Below are positions 17,678 through 26,523 of a DNA stretch of 64,000 bases, in pieces (within the stretch, counting starts at the first letter, position 1; each line of letters begins with the position of its first letter). The notes under the pieces were generated by a model that saw nothing but the letters and a program-made list of their open reading frames with translations, searched no databases and was not told the origin of the DNA. A program made the position numbers and the translations under genes. Origin of the DNA: Diplonema japonicum (Eukaryota; Euglenozoa; Diplonemea; Diplonemida; Diplonemidae); NCBI GenBank assembly GCA_964019335.1, contig OZ025654.1, positions 62,001-126,000 of the forward strand, given 5' to 3'.

Positions 17678-18357
17678 CATGCAAAGGTGGTTTTTTCAGC
17701 TGTTCCAAAAAAACACGTTTCCAAGGCCATTTAACCATATGCCTTACCCAAACTTGCCACAAAACACCCCCAGACCCGGTTTCTACCCCCCAGCCGTTTT
17801 TTTGACCAAGAATGGGTAAATAAAAAAATCAAAAATTGGCGGTCAGGACTTGGGCTGGGGGTGACCGATTTTTATGTTTCAAAGCTTGCATCGCTTTACC
17901 CTGAGAGGAGATGTGCTTGACGTGGATAAAGATGCCAAGTGACCCACCGCCACTGCCATCTCGAAGCTTTGATCGAGATCGGCACGCACGTCCTCTCGGC
18001 ACAGTGCATATCGGCTTCCCGTGCCTGGCTGCATGCAACATGTTTTTTGTGGATTCAAACGCAGGCTGACTTCTCTGCAAAGCTAATACTGACACATGGG
18101 ACTATACCGGCCAACACGTCTCCTCTCACCGAAAAGCGACGCAAGCTGTTGAAACATTGAAATCGGTCACCCCCAGGTACCAAGTCCTGACCGCTTTTTT
18201 TTGATTTTTTAATTTACCCATTTTTGGATAAAAAAAAAGGCCGAAAGGGGTAGAAACCGGGTCTGGGGTGTTTTGCGGCGGGTTAGGGTCAAGGTACATG
18301 GTCAAATAGCCTTAGAAAAGCGTTTTTTAGCAAATCTGAAAAAACCACCTTGCATGG
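17678..18357. mobile_element. Fold-back element with ~240-bp inverted arms
   Basis: The left arm (17678-17916) begins CCATGCAAAGGTGGTTTTTT; the right arm (18114-18357) ends AAAAAACCACCTTGCATGG. The arms can be followed inward through matching blocks GCGGTCAGGACTTGG, GGGGGTGACCGATTT and GAGAGGAGA. The spacer is about 200 bp with no recognised coding sequence. It sits directly against element copy B (18371-18992). The long arms would form a strong hairpin if transcribed. Confidence 0.85.
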
Positions 18358-18370
18358 GGCTTTTGATACC

Positions 18371-18992
18371 CCTAGGCATAGTGGTGAAGCGACTCACATT
18401 CTCGCACAAAAAAAAACTGAGCCGAAATTCTCGCAAAACGACTCGCATTCTCGCACGATTCTCGCACATGCTAGTGTACACTTCAGGTGTGCATGTGTAA
18501 CCCCCCTCGACCTTCATACTCCTCCCGAACTAACGCGATCAGTGCGTTCACGTCCACCCCCGTGTGTGATTCACCCTCCTTGATGTCCAGGTGGAGGGCC
18601 TCTGAGTATCCGACCAGCCCAGAAATGTTTGGCACTGGTGGCGTCTGTGCTTAACGGCAACAGGGTCTTTTCGATGCTTTGCTTCACTCTTCTCGAGCCC
18701 TTATCTCCTTCTCGAATCCGGGCTCCTTTGCCAGCAGCGTGTCTGGTGTCGGTATCTTCATGCGCGAGCTCCACCAATGGGATGCTGAGAAGGCGTGTTT
18801 GCCAAACACAACATCGCCCACCCGTCTATGAACTCCTGCCCCACCACGGGGCAAAGCACTGCCTGTTGAGGTCCTTCGAAGATTTTGACACTCGGGCACC
18901 TGGCTTTCCCTGTTGAAGTTTCAGCCAAAAGAAATTCTCGCATCATTCTCGCATGCGAGAATTTGGTGCGAATCGTTTCACCACTATGCCTG
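18371..18992. mobile_element. CCTAGGCATAGTGG inverted-repeat element, copy B
   Basis: The left end CCTAGGCATAGTGGTGAAGC and right end GTTTCACCACTATGCC are inverted repeats with better matching than in copy A. ATTCTCGCA iterations fill both ends and the core is almost identical to 3361-4010, including the frame breaks in the protein-like minus strand. The two copies are therefore recent relative to decay of that coding sequence. A long G run follows immediately, as in copy A. Confidence 0.8.
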
Positions 18993-19059
18993 GGGGGGGG
19001 GGGGGGGGGGGGGACGTGGAAACCTCCCCCCGTTATTAATATTAAAACATGTTTTTACC

Positions 19060-19917
19060 TTATTTCTCCTTGGCAGGGTACCGTGTCTTCCTCTTCCTAC
19101 CGGAGGCGAGCATGGTCTCGTGCGAGGCGGTGACCGAGTCTGCCAGCGCGGGGATGCCCTTGGAAAACCCGGCAGCGAGTGCAGGGAATGCGTCGCAGAT
19201 GTGCTGGTGCATCTTCGAAGAGGTAAGAAGCTCCGCGAAAAACGCAGGGAGGGGAACGGCCGCATCATCGAGTGGCGCGGGGGACCCGCAGGCAGTATGA
19301 AGCGCTGAGATGACTGTATCCTTCGAAGGGTTGCACGTGGCAGGCTGCCGGCCGTACGGCGTATCAACCTGCTCACTATCCGTTCTGCTCCGTGCCAAAA
19401 TACACATAATATCGACCGTTGCCACACGGCATGTGAGGCCCGTCCCTGACGACGACGAGAGCACTGATTCCAAATCCGTGAAGAAATCGCTGAAGTACAC
19501 GTGGACGCCCACTCCAGCGAGGATCACCCCAATGGGCTTTCCTTGCAACGCATCAAAAACCTTTCTCACGGTAGCTGAGGGTATGTCCGGGCAGAGCAAG
19601 CATGACAGCTGTCTTACCTCTTCGTGCTTTGCATCGGGGAAGTCGTGTGCACTGAACGTGTTCTTCAACAAGAAGTACAGCGCCGCCTTGTTGTGCTGCG
19701 TTGCGGTGGCGTAAGCGTACGACCGGTGCACCACGTGGACACCCTTGGACACCGCAAGAAAGTACTCGGAGATGAACTCCAGCGGTCGTTCATCCCTTGC
19801 TTCCAGAAGCAGCTGCACAGCATCATTGAGGTAACACTGCACGCTGAACTTATCTAGGTATTCCTCACCGCTCAGGGAGAAGAGGTCGTCCGGCATGTCT
19901 CGTTGAAAGAGCGACAT
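19060..19917 (-). CDS. TPGS1-like protein (putative tubulin polyglutamylase complex subunit)
   Basis: 285 aa from the ATG at 19917 (MSLFQRDMPDDLFSLSG). Residues about 20-45 (FSVQCYLNDAVQLLLEARDE then RPLEFISEYF) resemble the N-terminal docking helix pair of TPGS1, which reads VGVTEMLRAALLKVLEARPE before PIAFLAHYF in the human protein as I remember it. The following ATATQHNKAALYFLLKNTF also aligns with the next helical block. The rest is helical with no catalytic motif. If correct, it would act in axonemal or cytoskeletal tubulin polyglutamylation, sensible for a flagellate. The tail is basic (GRKRKTRYPAKEK). An AATTTTGTAACAG acceptor lies 6 bases before the ATG. The gene is well supported; the family call is tentative. 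Confidence 0.6.
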   Translation of the reverse strand: MSLFQRDMPDDLFSLSGEEYLDKFSVQCYLNDAVQLLLEARDERPLEFISEYFLAVSKGVHVVHRSYAYATATQHNKAALYFLLKNTFSAHDFPDAKHEEVRQLSCLLCPDIPSATVRKVFDALQGKPIGVILAGVGVHVYFSDFFTDLESVLSSSSGTGLTCRVATVDIMCILARSRTDSEQVDTPYGRQPATCNPSKDTVISALHTACGSPAPLDDAAVPLPAFFAELLTSSKMHQHICDAFPALAAGFSKGIPALADSVTASHETMLASGRKRKTRYPAKEK

Positions 19918-19970
19918 AGACACCTGTTACAAAATTCCCTTTTTCTTTTACATATCCCAATAAAAGATTA

Positions 19971-20416
19971 CTGTAGCGAAAAACTCCGGTGACAAAAATA
20001 CCGGAAGAGAAATTTACCGGAGTGACAAACTCCCGGCGAAAAAAGCCCGGATATTTTTCTCCACCGGCATTTTCGGCTAAGGGAGGGTGACCACATTAAT
20101 CTAATCCTTCAAACCACTCTTACTCCCAGGTTCCACGGCATCAAGGCGGCTTAAGTTTGATAGAGTAACATCCCGCATTCGGACTGGAATAAACGAGGGT
20201 TCCGTGGGGCCAGTTTCTTCTTCCCCGTGCCCCAGGGCGGGGGCCATTCTCGGTAGTGCGGATTTCATCGGGGGCATGAAAACGTTTCGCGTCCTTCAAT
20301 GGACTTTCAAAACAAAATCAGGGAACCACTGATTTCAACAATTTCTGTTTACACCTGTGCACATGGGTTAAAGAAGAGTCTCATTCGGAGCTCTTCCGGA
20401 TTCTTTCGTTTTACAG
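19971..20416. mobile_element. Pogo-like MITE (non-autonomous)
   Basis: 446 bp bounded by TA-CTGTAGCGAAAAACTCCGG and CTTTCGTTTTACAG-TA, with inner CCGG-rich repeats (ACCGGAAGAG, CCCGGATATTTTT) of the same style as the 1.7-kb elements. No transposase remains. It inserted between the TPGS1-like gene and the TRIM-like gene, close to the former's splice acceptor. Confidence 0.75.
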
Positions 20417-20551
20417 TATTTTGTAAACGCTTGACGTTTTCTCCAACTTCTTATTTTTCCTTGTTTTTTTTTGATGACTACTATAACAAGTGCTTCTGTT
20501 CATAAGATCCTCTGCATTCCGCGGTTGTTGGTTCTTCTTAGAAGAATTATC

Positions 20552-22636
20552 CTATAACATTGACTGGCATGCTTCGGGAGAAACTATTTGTATTTCGTCC
20601 CCTACGGCGCTAACAGAGAGACCGAATTTGTATTCGGCCGCATTGCCGCAAGAGGAGAGATGAAAACTACCCCCGATGGACGTGTCGTTTCGAAGGAAAG
20701 CGATCTTTCCAGCGCTGACGGATAAGGTCGCGGTGTCGCCCTCTTGCAAAGGGGGGCATGATGTGATGGTGGTGTTGTCCGAGATGATGGAGCACTCGTT
20801 TTCGGTGCTGAGGAGGAAAGCCGGCTCCCGAGGCAAACGGCACCCTGCGAGCCCCCTTCCGACTGGCCCCGACTCAATGCCGAACCACAGCTTCCCTTTC
20901 GCCGATTGTTTGATTATTTTAAACACGCACGCAGAATCTCCTTCTATCGTTTCCTCAGTGTACACGACACAGGCTTGGTCGGAAACACAAGTCACAGTTT
21001 TCTTGTCGCTGGTCACCGCCATGCTGGGCAGCAGGCCCGTGAAGTGGAAGCCCTGTTCTGGTTGATACTTATTGTTAGGCAGGTAGTACTTTTGCATGGC
21101 AGCCATGCGTTTCTCACTTGACTTCTTTCGGATCTGCGATGCTTCGGTTTCAGGAGTGACCTTCGAGTCATAAGCAGCCATCACATCACAGAAAGGAGCA
21201 CCTCTGTACTTGAAGATTGCGTTTGGTCCCCACTTTACATCAAGCCAGCCGTCGGGATTCACTGTCAGGACTGTGCCTTTCTTGTACTCCCCTGTGTCTT
21301 GGTCTCCGTGTCTCCATGTAGGCCCTCTCGTTACTAGTGCGCCTTTTGTCACACACGGCTGTAGTCCGCAGCAGAATAAGCATATATCGTAATCGTGCTC
21401 CTTGCATCCGAAAAGAGGTGCGCGTTTCCCCAGCTGAGATAGGCAGCAGTCACACACAAATTTCGCTGATGCTGTGAGAAACAGTTCGAGCTGGCAACCT
21501 TCGTGGCAGGTCCTTTGAACTGTCTTCGGGAAGAGGTCAAGGTCGAAGAGCATTCTGGCACCGTCAATCTCCATGCGAACCGCGTCTTTCAATAAGTGCA
21601 CTACCTTCCCCTTCTTCCCAAGGTACGGAAGCATCGCTCTGGTGAACTTTGAGCGCATTTCGCAGGCACGCTCAAGACTGTAAGGGGACGTGATTATGCT
21701 GCCTTCCGAGAGCTTCTCCGTGAATGTTAATTTCTTCCATCTGTTCCATCTGCTGTCCGTGGGGTGGACACGGGTTCGCTCAGATGTGCTGCAGCACACT
21801 GCGGTAAGAGGCGCGTCGCACACTACGAACGACTGCCCGTCGTCGTCTGTGTAGACACCCGCCCCGCCACATGCTTCTTCGTCGCTGCAGTCGTTGAGAT
21901 CTATTGGGCATGCCTTGTGTTGCGCGTCCAGCTTTTCGACCTTATTTAATATCTCGAGCTTGTTCTTTTTGAGCTTTTCTTCCAACACTTCGTGTACCGT
22001 GTGGACTTCTTTTCGAATCTCGGACGTAGGCTTGCCTTGCAGCACTCGTAGGGCTGCCAGCGTATTGCTTTTCGCTTCCCGCAGCGAGTTTCTTGTCTCC
22101 AACAGTGTTTTAACCTCAGCAGCGGTCATGATCATGGTGGCGTGGTCCTTGTGCACCCCTGCATGCGTGCACATTGTGCAGATGATTTCGTTGTGGCACG
22201 TCGGCTCCTTGCACATCAGTTCCAGCATGTAGTTGCCGTGTTTCTTGCAGTACAAGGATTTGTCGCCCTCCTGCCATCGGACCCTTTTATGCCCTGTTTG
22301 GAATTTTGTGTGTGCTTTTTTGAAGCACTTTTCTGAACAGACGTACAGGGGTGTCGCGATGCAGCTCTCACATTTCTCCCCCGCAGACGCCTTGCACACC
22401 GTGCACTTAGGGAGCACCTCCAGGTCGTACCGGCTCTCCATCATGTCGATAAGGGAGTAGTTCTTCTTATACCCTTCAGACGCAACGTTGCATAAAGGGC
22501 ATGTTAAAGTGCTTTTCTGCAGCTCAGTGCAACAAGCGAAGCACAAGCTGTGCCCGCAGCCCAGTACCTGCGGTGCGCTTGCTCCCTCCTGCTTGAAGTG
22601 CTCAAAGCACACCGGACATTCGTGCCCCGGATGCAT
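20552..22636 (-). CDS. TRIM-like RING / B-box E3 ubiquitin ligase with MIB/HERC2 and SPRY-like domains
   Basis: 694 aa from the ATG at 22636 (MHPGHECPVCFEHF). Domains: RING C3HC4 at 7-50 (CPVCFEHF ... CGHSLCFACC ... CPLC); B-box 1-like cysteines about 75-115 (CTVCKASAGEKCESC); B-box 2 about 125-175 (YCKKHGN ... CTMCTHAGVHKDH); coiled coil about 175-240; a later Cys-rich patch (CDCCLSQL ... CLFCC, about 415-445); a MIB/HERC2-type module (VTRGPTWRHGDQDTGEYKKG then GTV ... VKWGPNAIFKYR, about 450-500); and a C-terminal SPRY-like sandwich (about 550-690, KLWFGIESGPVGRG). Such proteins ubiquitinate bound partners. The acceptor CCTGTGTTTGTTCACAG is 26 bases before the ATG, so upstream in-frame codons are not used. 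Confidence 0.88.
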   Translation of the reverse strand: MHPGHECPVCFEHFKQEGASAPQVLGCGHSLCFACCTELQKSTLTCPLCNVASEGYKKNYSLIDMMESRYDLEVLPKCTVCKASAGEKCESCIATPLYVCSEKCFKKAHTKFQTGHKRVRWQEGDKSLYCKKHGNYMLELMCKEPTCHNEIICTMCTHAGVHKDHATMIMTAAEVKTLLETRNSLREAKSNTLAALRVLQGKPTSEIRKEVHTVHEVLEEKLKKNKLEILNKVEKLDAQHKACPIDLNDCSDEEACGGAGVYTDDDGQSFVVCDAPLTAVCCSTSERTRVHPTDSRWNRWKKLTFTEKLSEGSIITSPYSLERACEMRSKFTRAMLPYLGKKGKVVHLLKDAVRMEIDGARMLFDLDLFPKTVQRTCHEGCQLELFLTASAKFVCDCCLSQLGKRAPLFGCKEHDYDICLFCCGLQPCVTKGALVTRGPTWRHGDQDTGEYKKGTVLTVNPDGWLDVKWGPNAIFKYRGAPFCDVMAAYDSKVTPETEASQIRKKSSEKRMAAMQKYYLPNNKYQPEQGFHFTGLLPSMAVTSDKKTVTCVSDQACVVYTEETIEGDSACVFKIIKQSAKGKLWFGIESGPVGRGLAGCRLPREPAFLLSTENECSIISDNTTITSCPPLQEGDTATLSVSAGKIAFLRNDTSIGGSFHLSSCGNAAEYKFGLSVSAVGDEIQIVSPEACQSML

Positions 22637-22662
22637 TTGTTTTCCTTTTTTTTGTTGAAATA

Positions 22663-22695
22663 CTGTGAACAAACACAGGGAAAAGAAAAGGGGGG
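22663..22695 (-). other. SL trans-splice acceptor of the TRIM-like gene
   Basis: The minus strand reads CCCCTTTTCTTTTCCCTG then TGTTTGTTCACAG. It is one of the clearest acceptors in the window and gives a 26-nt gene-encoded 5' UTR. Confidence 0.8.
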
Positions 22696-22831
22696 GTGGG
22701 GATCATTACCCGACCAGTGAGGAGGGAATGCGACATGCAAAAAGTTAAGGAAAAAAAGAAACTCGATCTTTACGTACCTAGACCCGCCAAAAGGGGTCTA
22801 CTGCCTCCCCCCCCCAAAAAAAGCAGAAGAA

Positions 22832-23488
22832 CTACAACTTACTGAACACCACCTTATTAAACTCTTCCAGCCTGTGGTAACTCAGCTCCTGGTAGTCAGC
22901 GGTGGCTGAGTATTCAGGGTTCTCCAGGTCTCCCTTTGGGTAGTTGTATCTGCAGACCGAGACTCCCCAGACCGCCCCTGTGCCAGGGCGTCCACCGAAT
23001 GCTGCCCAAGGTACGCTAAGCTCAGCTGCCCAGGAAGTAGGCCCAACGTTGATTTTGTGCACACAGCCTGAGTTTTGGTTGACAACCTCCCAAGGGGTCT
23101 CGCCGTCGAGGAAAGGACCCCTGCTCGGGATCAGGATGTCCATCTTGTGACCGTTTGGGTTGACATGGACCTCCCAGTAGGGGAGCGTGAAGCCGCCACC
23201 GAAAGCACTCCTGTTGAAGTGGATGAAGTACTCAGCCACGTCGCCTAGCTGGTACAGTTTCTGGTCGTCACCAGTGCTGCTGGACCATGCTTCCCGATCC
23301 TCGAAGTAACTGTAGAACACAAGCCCCTCTTCGCAGTATGCCACGTAAGCGTGGCCCCCATCCTTCGGGCCGCAATTCACACCTTCCCACCTTTGCATCA
23401 GTTTCATAGGAACGCAGTTGCGAAACCTTCTGGGGTGCGCCACCCCCAGGTCCTCAGAGGCCTCGTTGCCCACCTTTGTTAGCTCCAT
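22832..23488 (-). CDS. CBM9/DOMON-like carbohydrate-binding protein
   Basis: 218 aa from the ATG at 23488 (MELTKVGNEASEDLG); the longer open frame upstream is ruled out by a TATCTTTTTTTTCAG acceptor 43 bases before the ATG. The fold pattern follows family 9 carbohydrate-binding modules: early strand with HAYVAYCEEGLVFYSYFEDR, then LGDVAEYFIHF, LPYWEVHVNPNGHKMDIL, a WAAELSVPWAAFGG strand and VWGVSVCRYNYP. No enzyme motif and no signal peptide at this start, so it would be cytosolic unless targeting is unusual. Stand-alone CBM9-like proteins are known in bacteria and some protists. Ligand not predictable. Confidence 0.72.
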   Translation of the reverse strand: MELTKVGNEASEDLGVAHPRRFRNCVPMKLMQRWEGVNCGPKDGGHAYVAYCEEGLVFYSYFEDREAWSSSTGDDQKLYQLGDVAEYFIHFNRSAFGGGFTLPYWEVHVNPNGHKMDILIPSRGPFLDGETPWEVVNQNSGCVHKINVGPTSWAAELSVPWAAFGGRPGTGAVWGVSVCRYNYPKGDLENPEYSATADYQELSYHRLEEFNKVVFSKL

Positions 23489-23647
23489 CTTGCAGGGAAA
23501 GAAAAAAAAAACTGCTTTCCCTTTTGGAATTCTGAAAAAAAAGATATGGCGACAGGGGGGGGGGGGGGGGGTAAATAACAAAGAAAAGATTACGATCAGC
23601 AGACCACTTTCCTCCCTTCTTTTTCTCCCTTTCTTTTTTCTTCCCCC

Positions 23648-24778
23648 TTAAAAATATCGGTTGGATATCTGGATGTTCTTTCTATGCAGCACGCCGGAGT
23701 GTTCGCCCGCAGCGGAGTTCAGCGCGTTCAAGACCCTGTTGGTGGTGGTGACACCGTGGCCGGAGAGCCTGTCGGACAAGAGCGCGGGTTTCTCTCGCTC
23801 GCTGACGGCCTTCCAGAGAGTGGAGATTGCCACGTGTGCAACACCAGCATTGTTGTGAAGCTTGTACTTAAAAAGCAACTCATGCGCGTCTTCCGCCTGC
23901 TTAATGTAATGGTACTTCGACGTCTTAGCATGAAGGGCACCGCACGCCTTGATACAGTGCGTAACGGAATCTACGGTAAGAGCCTTGGGTAGCGATGCTT
24001 CGAAGAGCTCTACTGCCTGCTCATTCAGATCGTTGATGGAATACGCCCTCATCATCTCCGCAACAATGTACTTGTTAGCAAGCCGGGAAGGGTGCGACAG
24101 CATGAAATCCTCGAGCTTCTCCACCAACCCGTGGCTGCTGTAGATCCGTATCGCCCTGACCGTGCTTCGTGTTGTCGGCTCGAAGCCGAGCTTGTCCAGT
24201 ATCGCAAGGCCCCTCTCAAGACCCTGTAAGGTGCAAGATGAAGCCACCAGACAATCTGCAACACTCGTCTGGTTTTGATGATCTTCAGGCAATCGGGTGT
24301 AGACGTGATGACACAGCCCTTCATCACGTGTTTTAGCCGCGATGCTCAGTACTATTGAATACTGTTCCACTGTAATGTCCGATTTACTCTCTTCTGTCAG
24401 GGCCAACAGTTGCCGCACGCAGAATGCTGTTTCACGGGGTTTCCTCGCGCTCATTGTTTCCCAGTACCTCAAGATGTCCGTGCGGAGGTCCTGTCCCGGC
24501 ACGATCCCGTCGGCGTGCATCATGTTGAAGACCTCGTGGTACTTTTCAATGACCTCTTGGGAGCGTATGGCGGCAAGGAGCTTCAGTGCGGTTTTGTACG
24601 TAGCCGCGCCTACGGTGCCCCCGCCGCCTTTCAGCCTTGCCACCCTTTGGTGGATCTCGTCAGCGCTTCCCTTTTTGCTTAGGACTTCTTGCTCACACTG
24701 TTTGTCTGTCCAGCCGACGAATGGCATGCTTGCGGACTGCGTGCACCATCTTCGCGCAATGGGTGCCAGTCTTTTCAT
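23648..24778 (-). CDS. Mitochondrial PPR-like helical-repeat protein
   Basis: 376 aa. The first 20 residues (MKRLAPIARRWCTQSAS) are basic and hydroxylated, a probable mitochondrial presequence. The rest is made of paired helices of about 35 residues, e.g. TYKTALKLLAAIRSQEVIEK with FNMMHADGIVPG, SIVLSIAAKTRDEGLCHHVY, and RALAILDKLGFEPTT-like units, the pattern of pentatricopeptide repeats that bind organellar RNA. Euglenozoans have complex mitochondrial RNA processing, which fits. The acceptor CCCATTTTTTACAG lies about 45 bases upstream of the ATG. Repeat number cannot be fixed by eye; a TPR-like assignment is the alternative. Confidence 0.7.
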   Translation of the reverse strand: MKRLAPIARRWCTQSASMPFVGWTDKQCEQEVLSKKGSADEIHQRVARLKGGGGTVGAATYKTALKLLAAIRSQEVIEKYHEVFNMMHADGIVPGQDLRTDILRYWETMSARKPRETAFCVRQLLALTEESKSDITVEQYSIVLSIAAKTRDEGLCHHVYTRLPEDHQNQTSVADCLVASSCTLQGLERGLAILDKLGFEPTTRSTVRAIRIYSSHGLVEKLEDFMLSHPSRLANKYIVAEMMRAYSINDLNEQAVELFEASLPKALTVDSVTHCIKACGALHAKTSKYHYIKQAEDAHELLFKYKLHNNAGVAHVAISTLWKAVSEREKPALLSDRLSGHGVTTTNRVLNALNSAAGEHSGVLHRKNIQISNRYF

Positions 24779-24963
24779 GATTTCTTACGGAGGGGTCTAC
24801 ACTTCCCCCCACCACTCTCGCCCTGTAAAAAATGGGGAATAAAAACAACAACAAAAAACGGGGGAAAAGTTCTTTTTTATTAATATTCACCCCCCCCCCC
24901 AAAAAAAAAGTTTTGTTTGTTTGTTAAAATTAACCTGCAATTTTTCCGCCGGGCCACCTTTTC

Positions 24964-26181
24964 TCACAGCACAGCAACGGCGTTCAGCATTATTGTAAGC
25001 CAGTTCCCGTTCAGGTGGTCGGCGCAGCCTGATGGCTTCATCTTGCCCTCCTTTGGTTTGATCGCTTCGGGGTACTTGGGGCGCCATATGCACATGTAGT
25101 GGATACCATCTGGGGTTTTATCGAACTTTCTAACGTCGGCAAAGGCAGAATAGTCGAGCACCCTTATGTTCGGGTGTGGGGGGCTTTGGAGGTGCTTCGT
25201 CACGTAAGAGTTGCGAGGCACCCTGCGAGAAGCATCCACACCGCCAAAGGTCCCCTCCGCAGTCCAAGGTGTGGTCAAGTAGAAAAGTTTATATGAGGGC
25301 CACTCCATCGCGAGATCCCTGGCCTTTTGGATGAATTTGTCAACCTGATTGAAAGGATCCTTCGCCTTCCACCAATACATATGCGAAGCAAAATGAATGT
25401 CGGGTTTTAATGTAACGAAAGTGGTGCGAAGCTTGCTCGGAAACGGATCCCATACGTAATACATCTCGAAGGTTGGGGTAGAGTCGCCTTTCAGAAGGTT
25501 CTCCTTAGGCTTTCCGTCTGTTACGGTCAACGCATCGCTTTCACCGTTGCAAGCATAGTACGAGTCTTTGTGATAATAATGTTCGATGAAGATTTCTTCG
25601 CCGCGGAGGAGGCCGATGAGGCGGATGTAAAGCTGGCGCATGATGGAGTCGCCGGAGAAGAGCACCGTCTTGCCTTTGAAAAGCTTCAGGATAAAATCCC
25701 TGTCGATTGTTGTGAACGCGCACCCTGGTAAGGTGAAGCTTGTTCCGTTAGCGTCCCACCGCCCCGTGGCGAGGTTTGTTAATATTTCTTCCCCCGTGCA
25801 GGCCCTCGCCGGTCTGCTTGCGGGTTTTTTTCGCCTCACCTTCGTGTACAACCCTGTGCCCCACTGCGCGCATTTCTTCTTCTCTCCGGTGTTGCAAAAA
25901 TGTTTCAAAAAACAGTCGCTTCCCCCTTCCCTGTACTCCGGTACGTAGCTTCCCTTTGAGAAGCACTTCTCTCCTGTGAAGTGGTACTCCCACGCAGACG
26001 CGTCGGTTGGGCTTTCCGTTTGCGAAGGTGTCGGGGTTGAGGCAGTTTGTTGCGAACCAGAAGCGAGGGGGGGTTGCGCCGCCTTCCCTTTAACGCTGTT
26101 CAGAAATACAACAGGCAACATCACCCCGAAGCACACTAGAGACGCGGGCGCCCATCTGACTATTCTCACGAAAGACGGCAT
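24964..26181 (-). CDS. SGNH / PC-esterase-like type II membrane protein
   Basis: 405 aa from the ATG at 26181 (MPSFVRIVRWAPASLVCF). A single anchor at about 8-28 (LVCFGVMLPVVFLN) is followed by a Ser/Thr/Pro stem and a disulfide-type region (CFSKGS ... CFLKHFC). The core has a GDS motif (TVLFSGDSIMRQLYIRL, about 190), and near the C-terminus DGIHYMCIWRPK supplies the D-x-x-H pair. This arrangement is shared by TBL/CAS1/NXPE-type acyltransferases and esterases that act on glycans in the Golgi. Substrate unknown. A longer open frame begins with a His-Glu repeat made by a CATGCT trinucleotide-type expansion and lacks an ATG, so it is not used. Confidence 0.8.
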   Translation of the reverse strand: MPSFVRIVRWAPASLVCFGVMLPVVFLNSVKGKAAQPPLASGSQQTASTPTPSQTESPTDASAWEYHFTGEKCFSKGSYVPEYREGGSDCFLKHFCNTGEKKKCAQWGTGLYTKVRRKKPASRPARACTGEEILTNLATGRWDANGTSFTLPGCAFTTIDRDFILKLFKGKTVLFSGDSIMRQLYIRLIGLLRGEEIFIEHYYHKDSYYACNGESDALTVTDGKPKENLLKGDSTPTFEMYYVWDPFPSKLRTTFVTLKPDIHFASHMYWWKAKDPFNQVDKFIQKARDLAMEWPSYKLFYLTTPWTAEGTFGGVDASRRVPRNSYVTKHLQSPPHPNIRVLDYSAFADVRKFDKTPDGIHYMCIWRPKYPEAIKPKEGKMKPSGCADHLNGNWLTIMLNAVAVL

Positions 26182-26523
26182 GTCATGTGAAAACAAACCT
26201 TTTTTGTTTTGTTTCGTATGTAGTAAAACACGTAAGAAGTGGCGGCACACTTCGCAAATACCATGCTCATGCTCATGCTCATGGACCACAATCCTCGCTT
26301 ATCTTAGGTGCCGGGACCGTGTAAAGGAGCCTAGTATAGAACACGGGAGGCGTACCTTAGGAACGATAAATCCCTTCTGGGTCCTCGCAATCCGCATGTT
26401 GGAGATCACGGACGAAGAAAGGAGGGGCTTAAAGGATGTGAAACACCGTGGAGCGTTAAAAAACGATGCGAAACGCGAAAAGGTCGTATTTTTCCGAAGG
26501 CTAAAAAAAAAAAAAACTAAAAA

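Noticed and set aside
22637-22672. Longer start for the TRIM-like protein
   Set aside because: The extension begins at TTG and crosses the CACAG splice acceptor, so it would be outside the mature mRNA.
26182-26289. N-terminal extension of the SGNH-like protein with a His-Glu repeat
   Set aside because: No ATG in frame; the repeat is a short CATGCT microsatellite, and the membrane anchor starts properly at the ATG at 26181.
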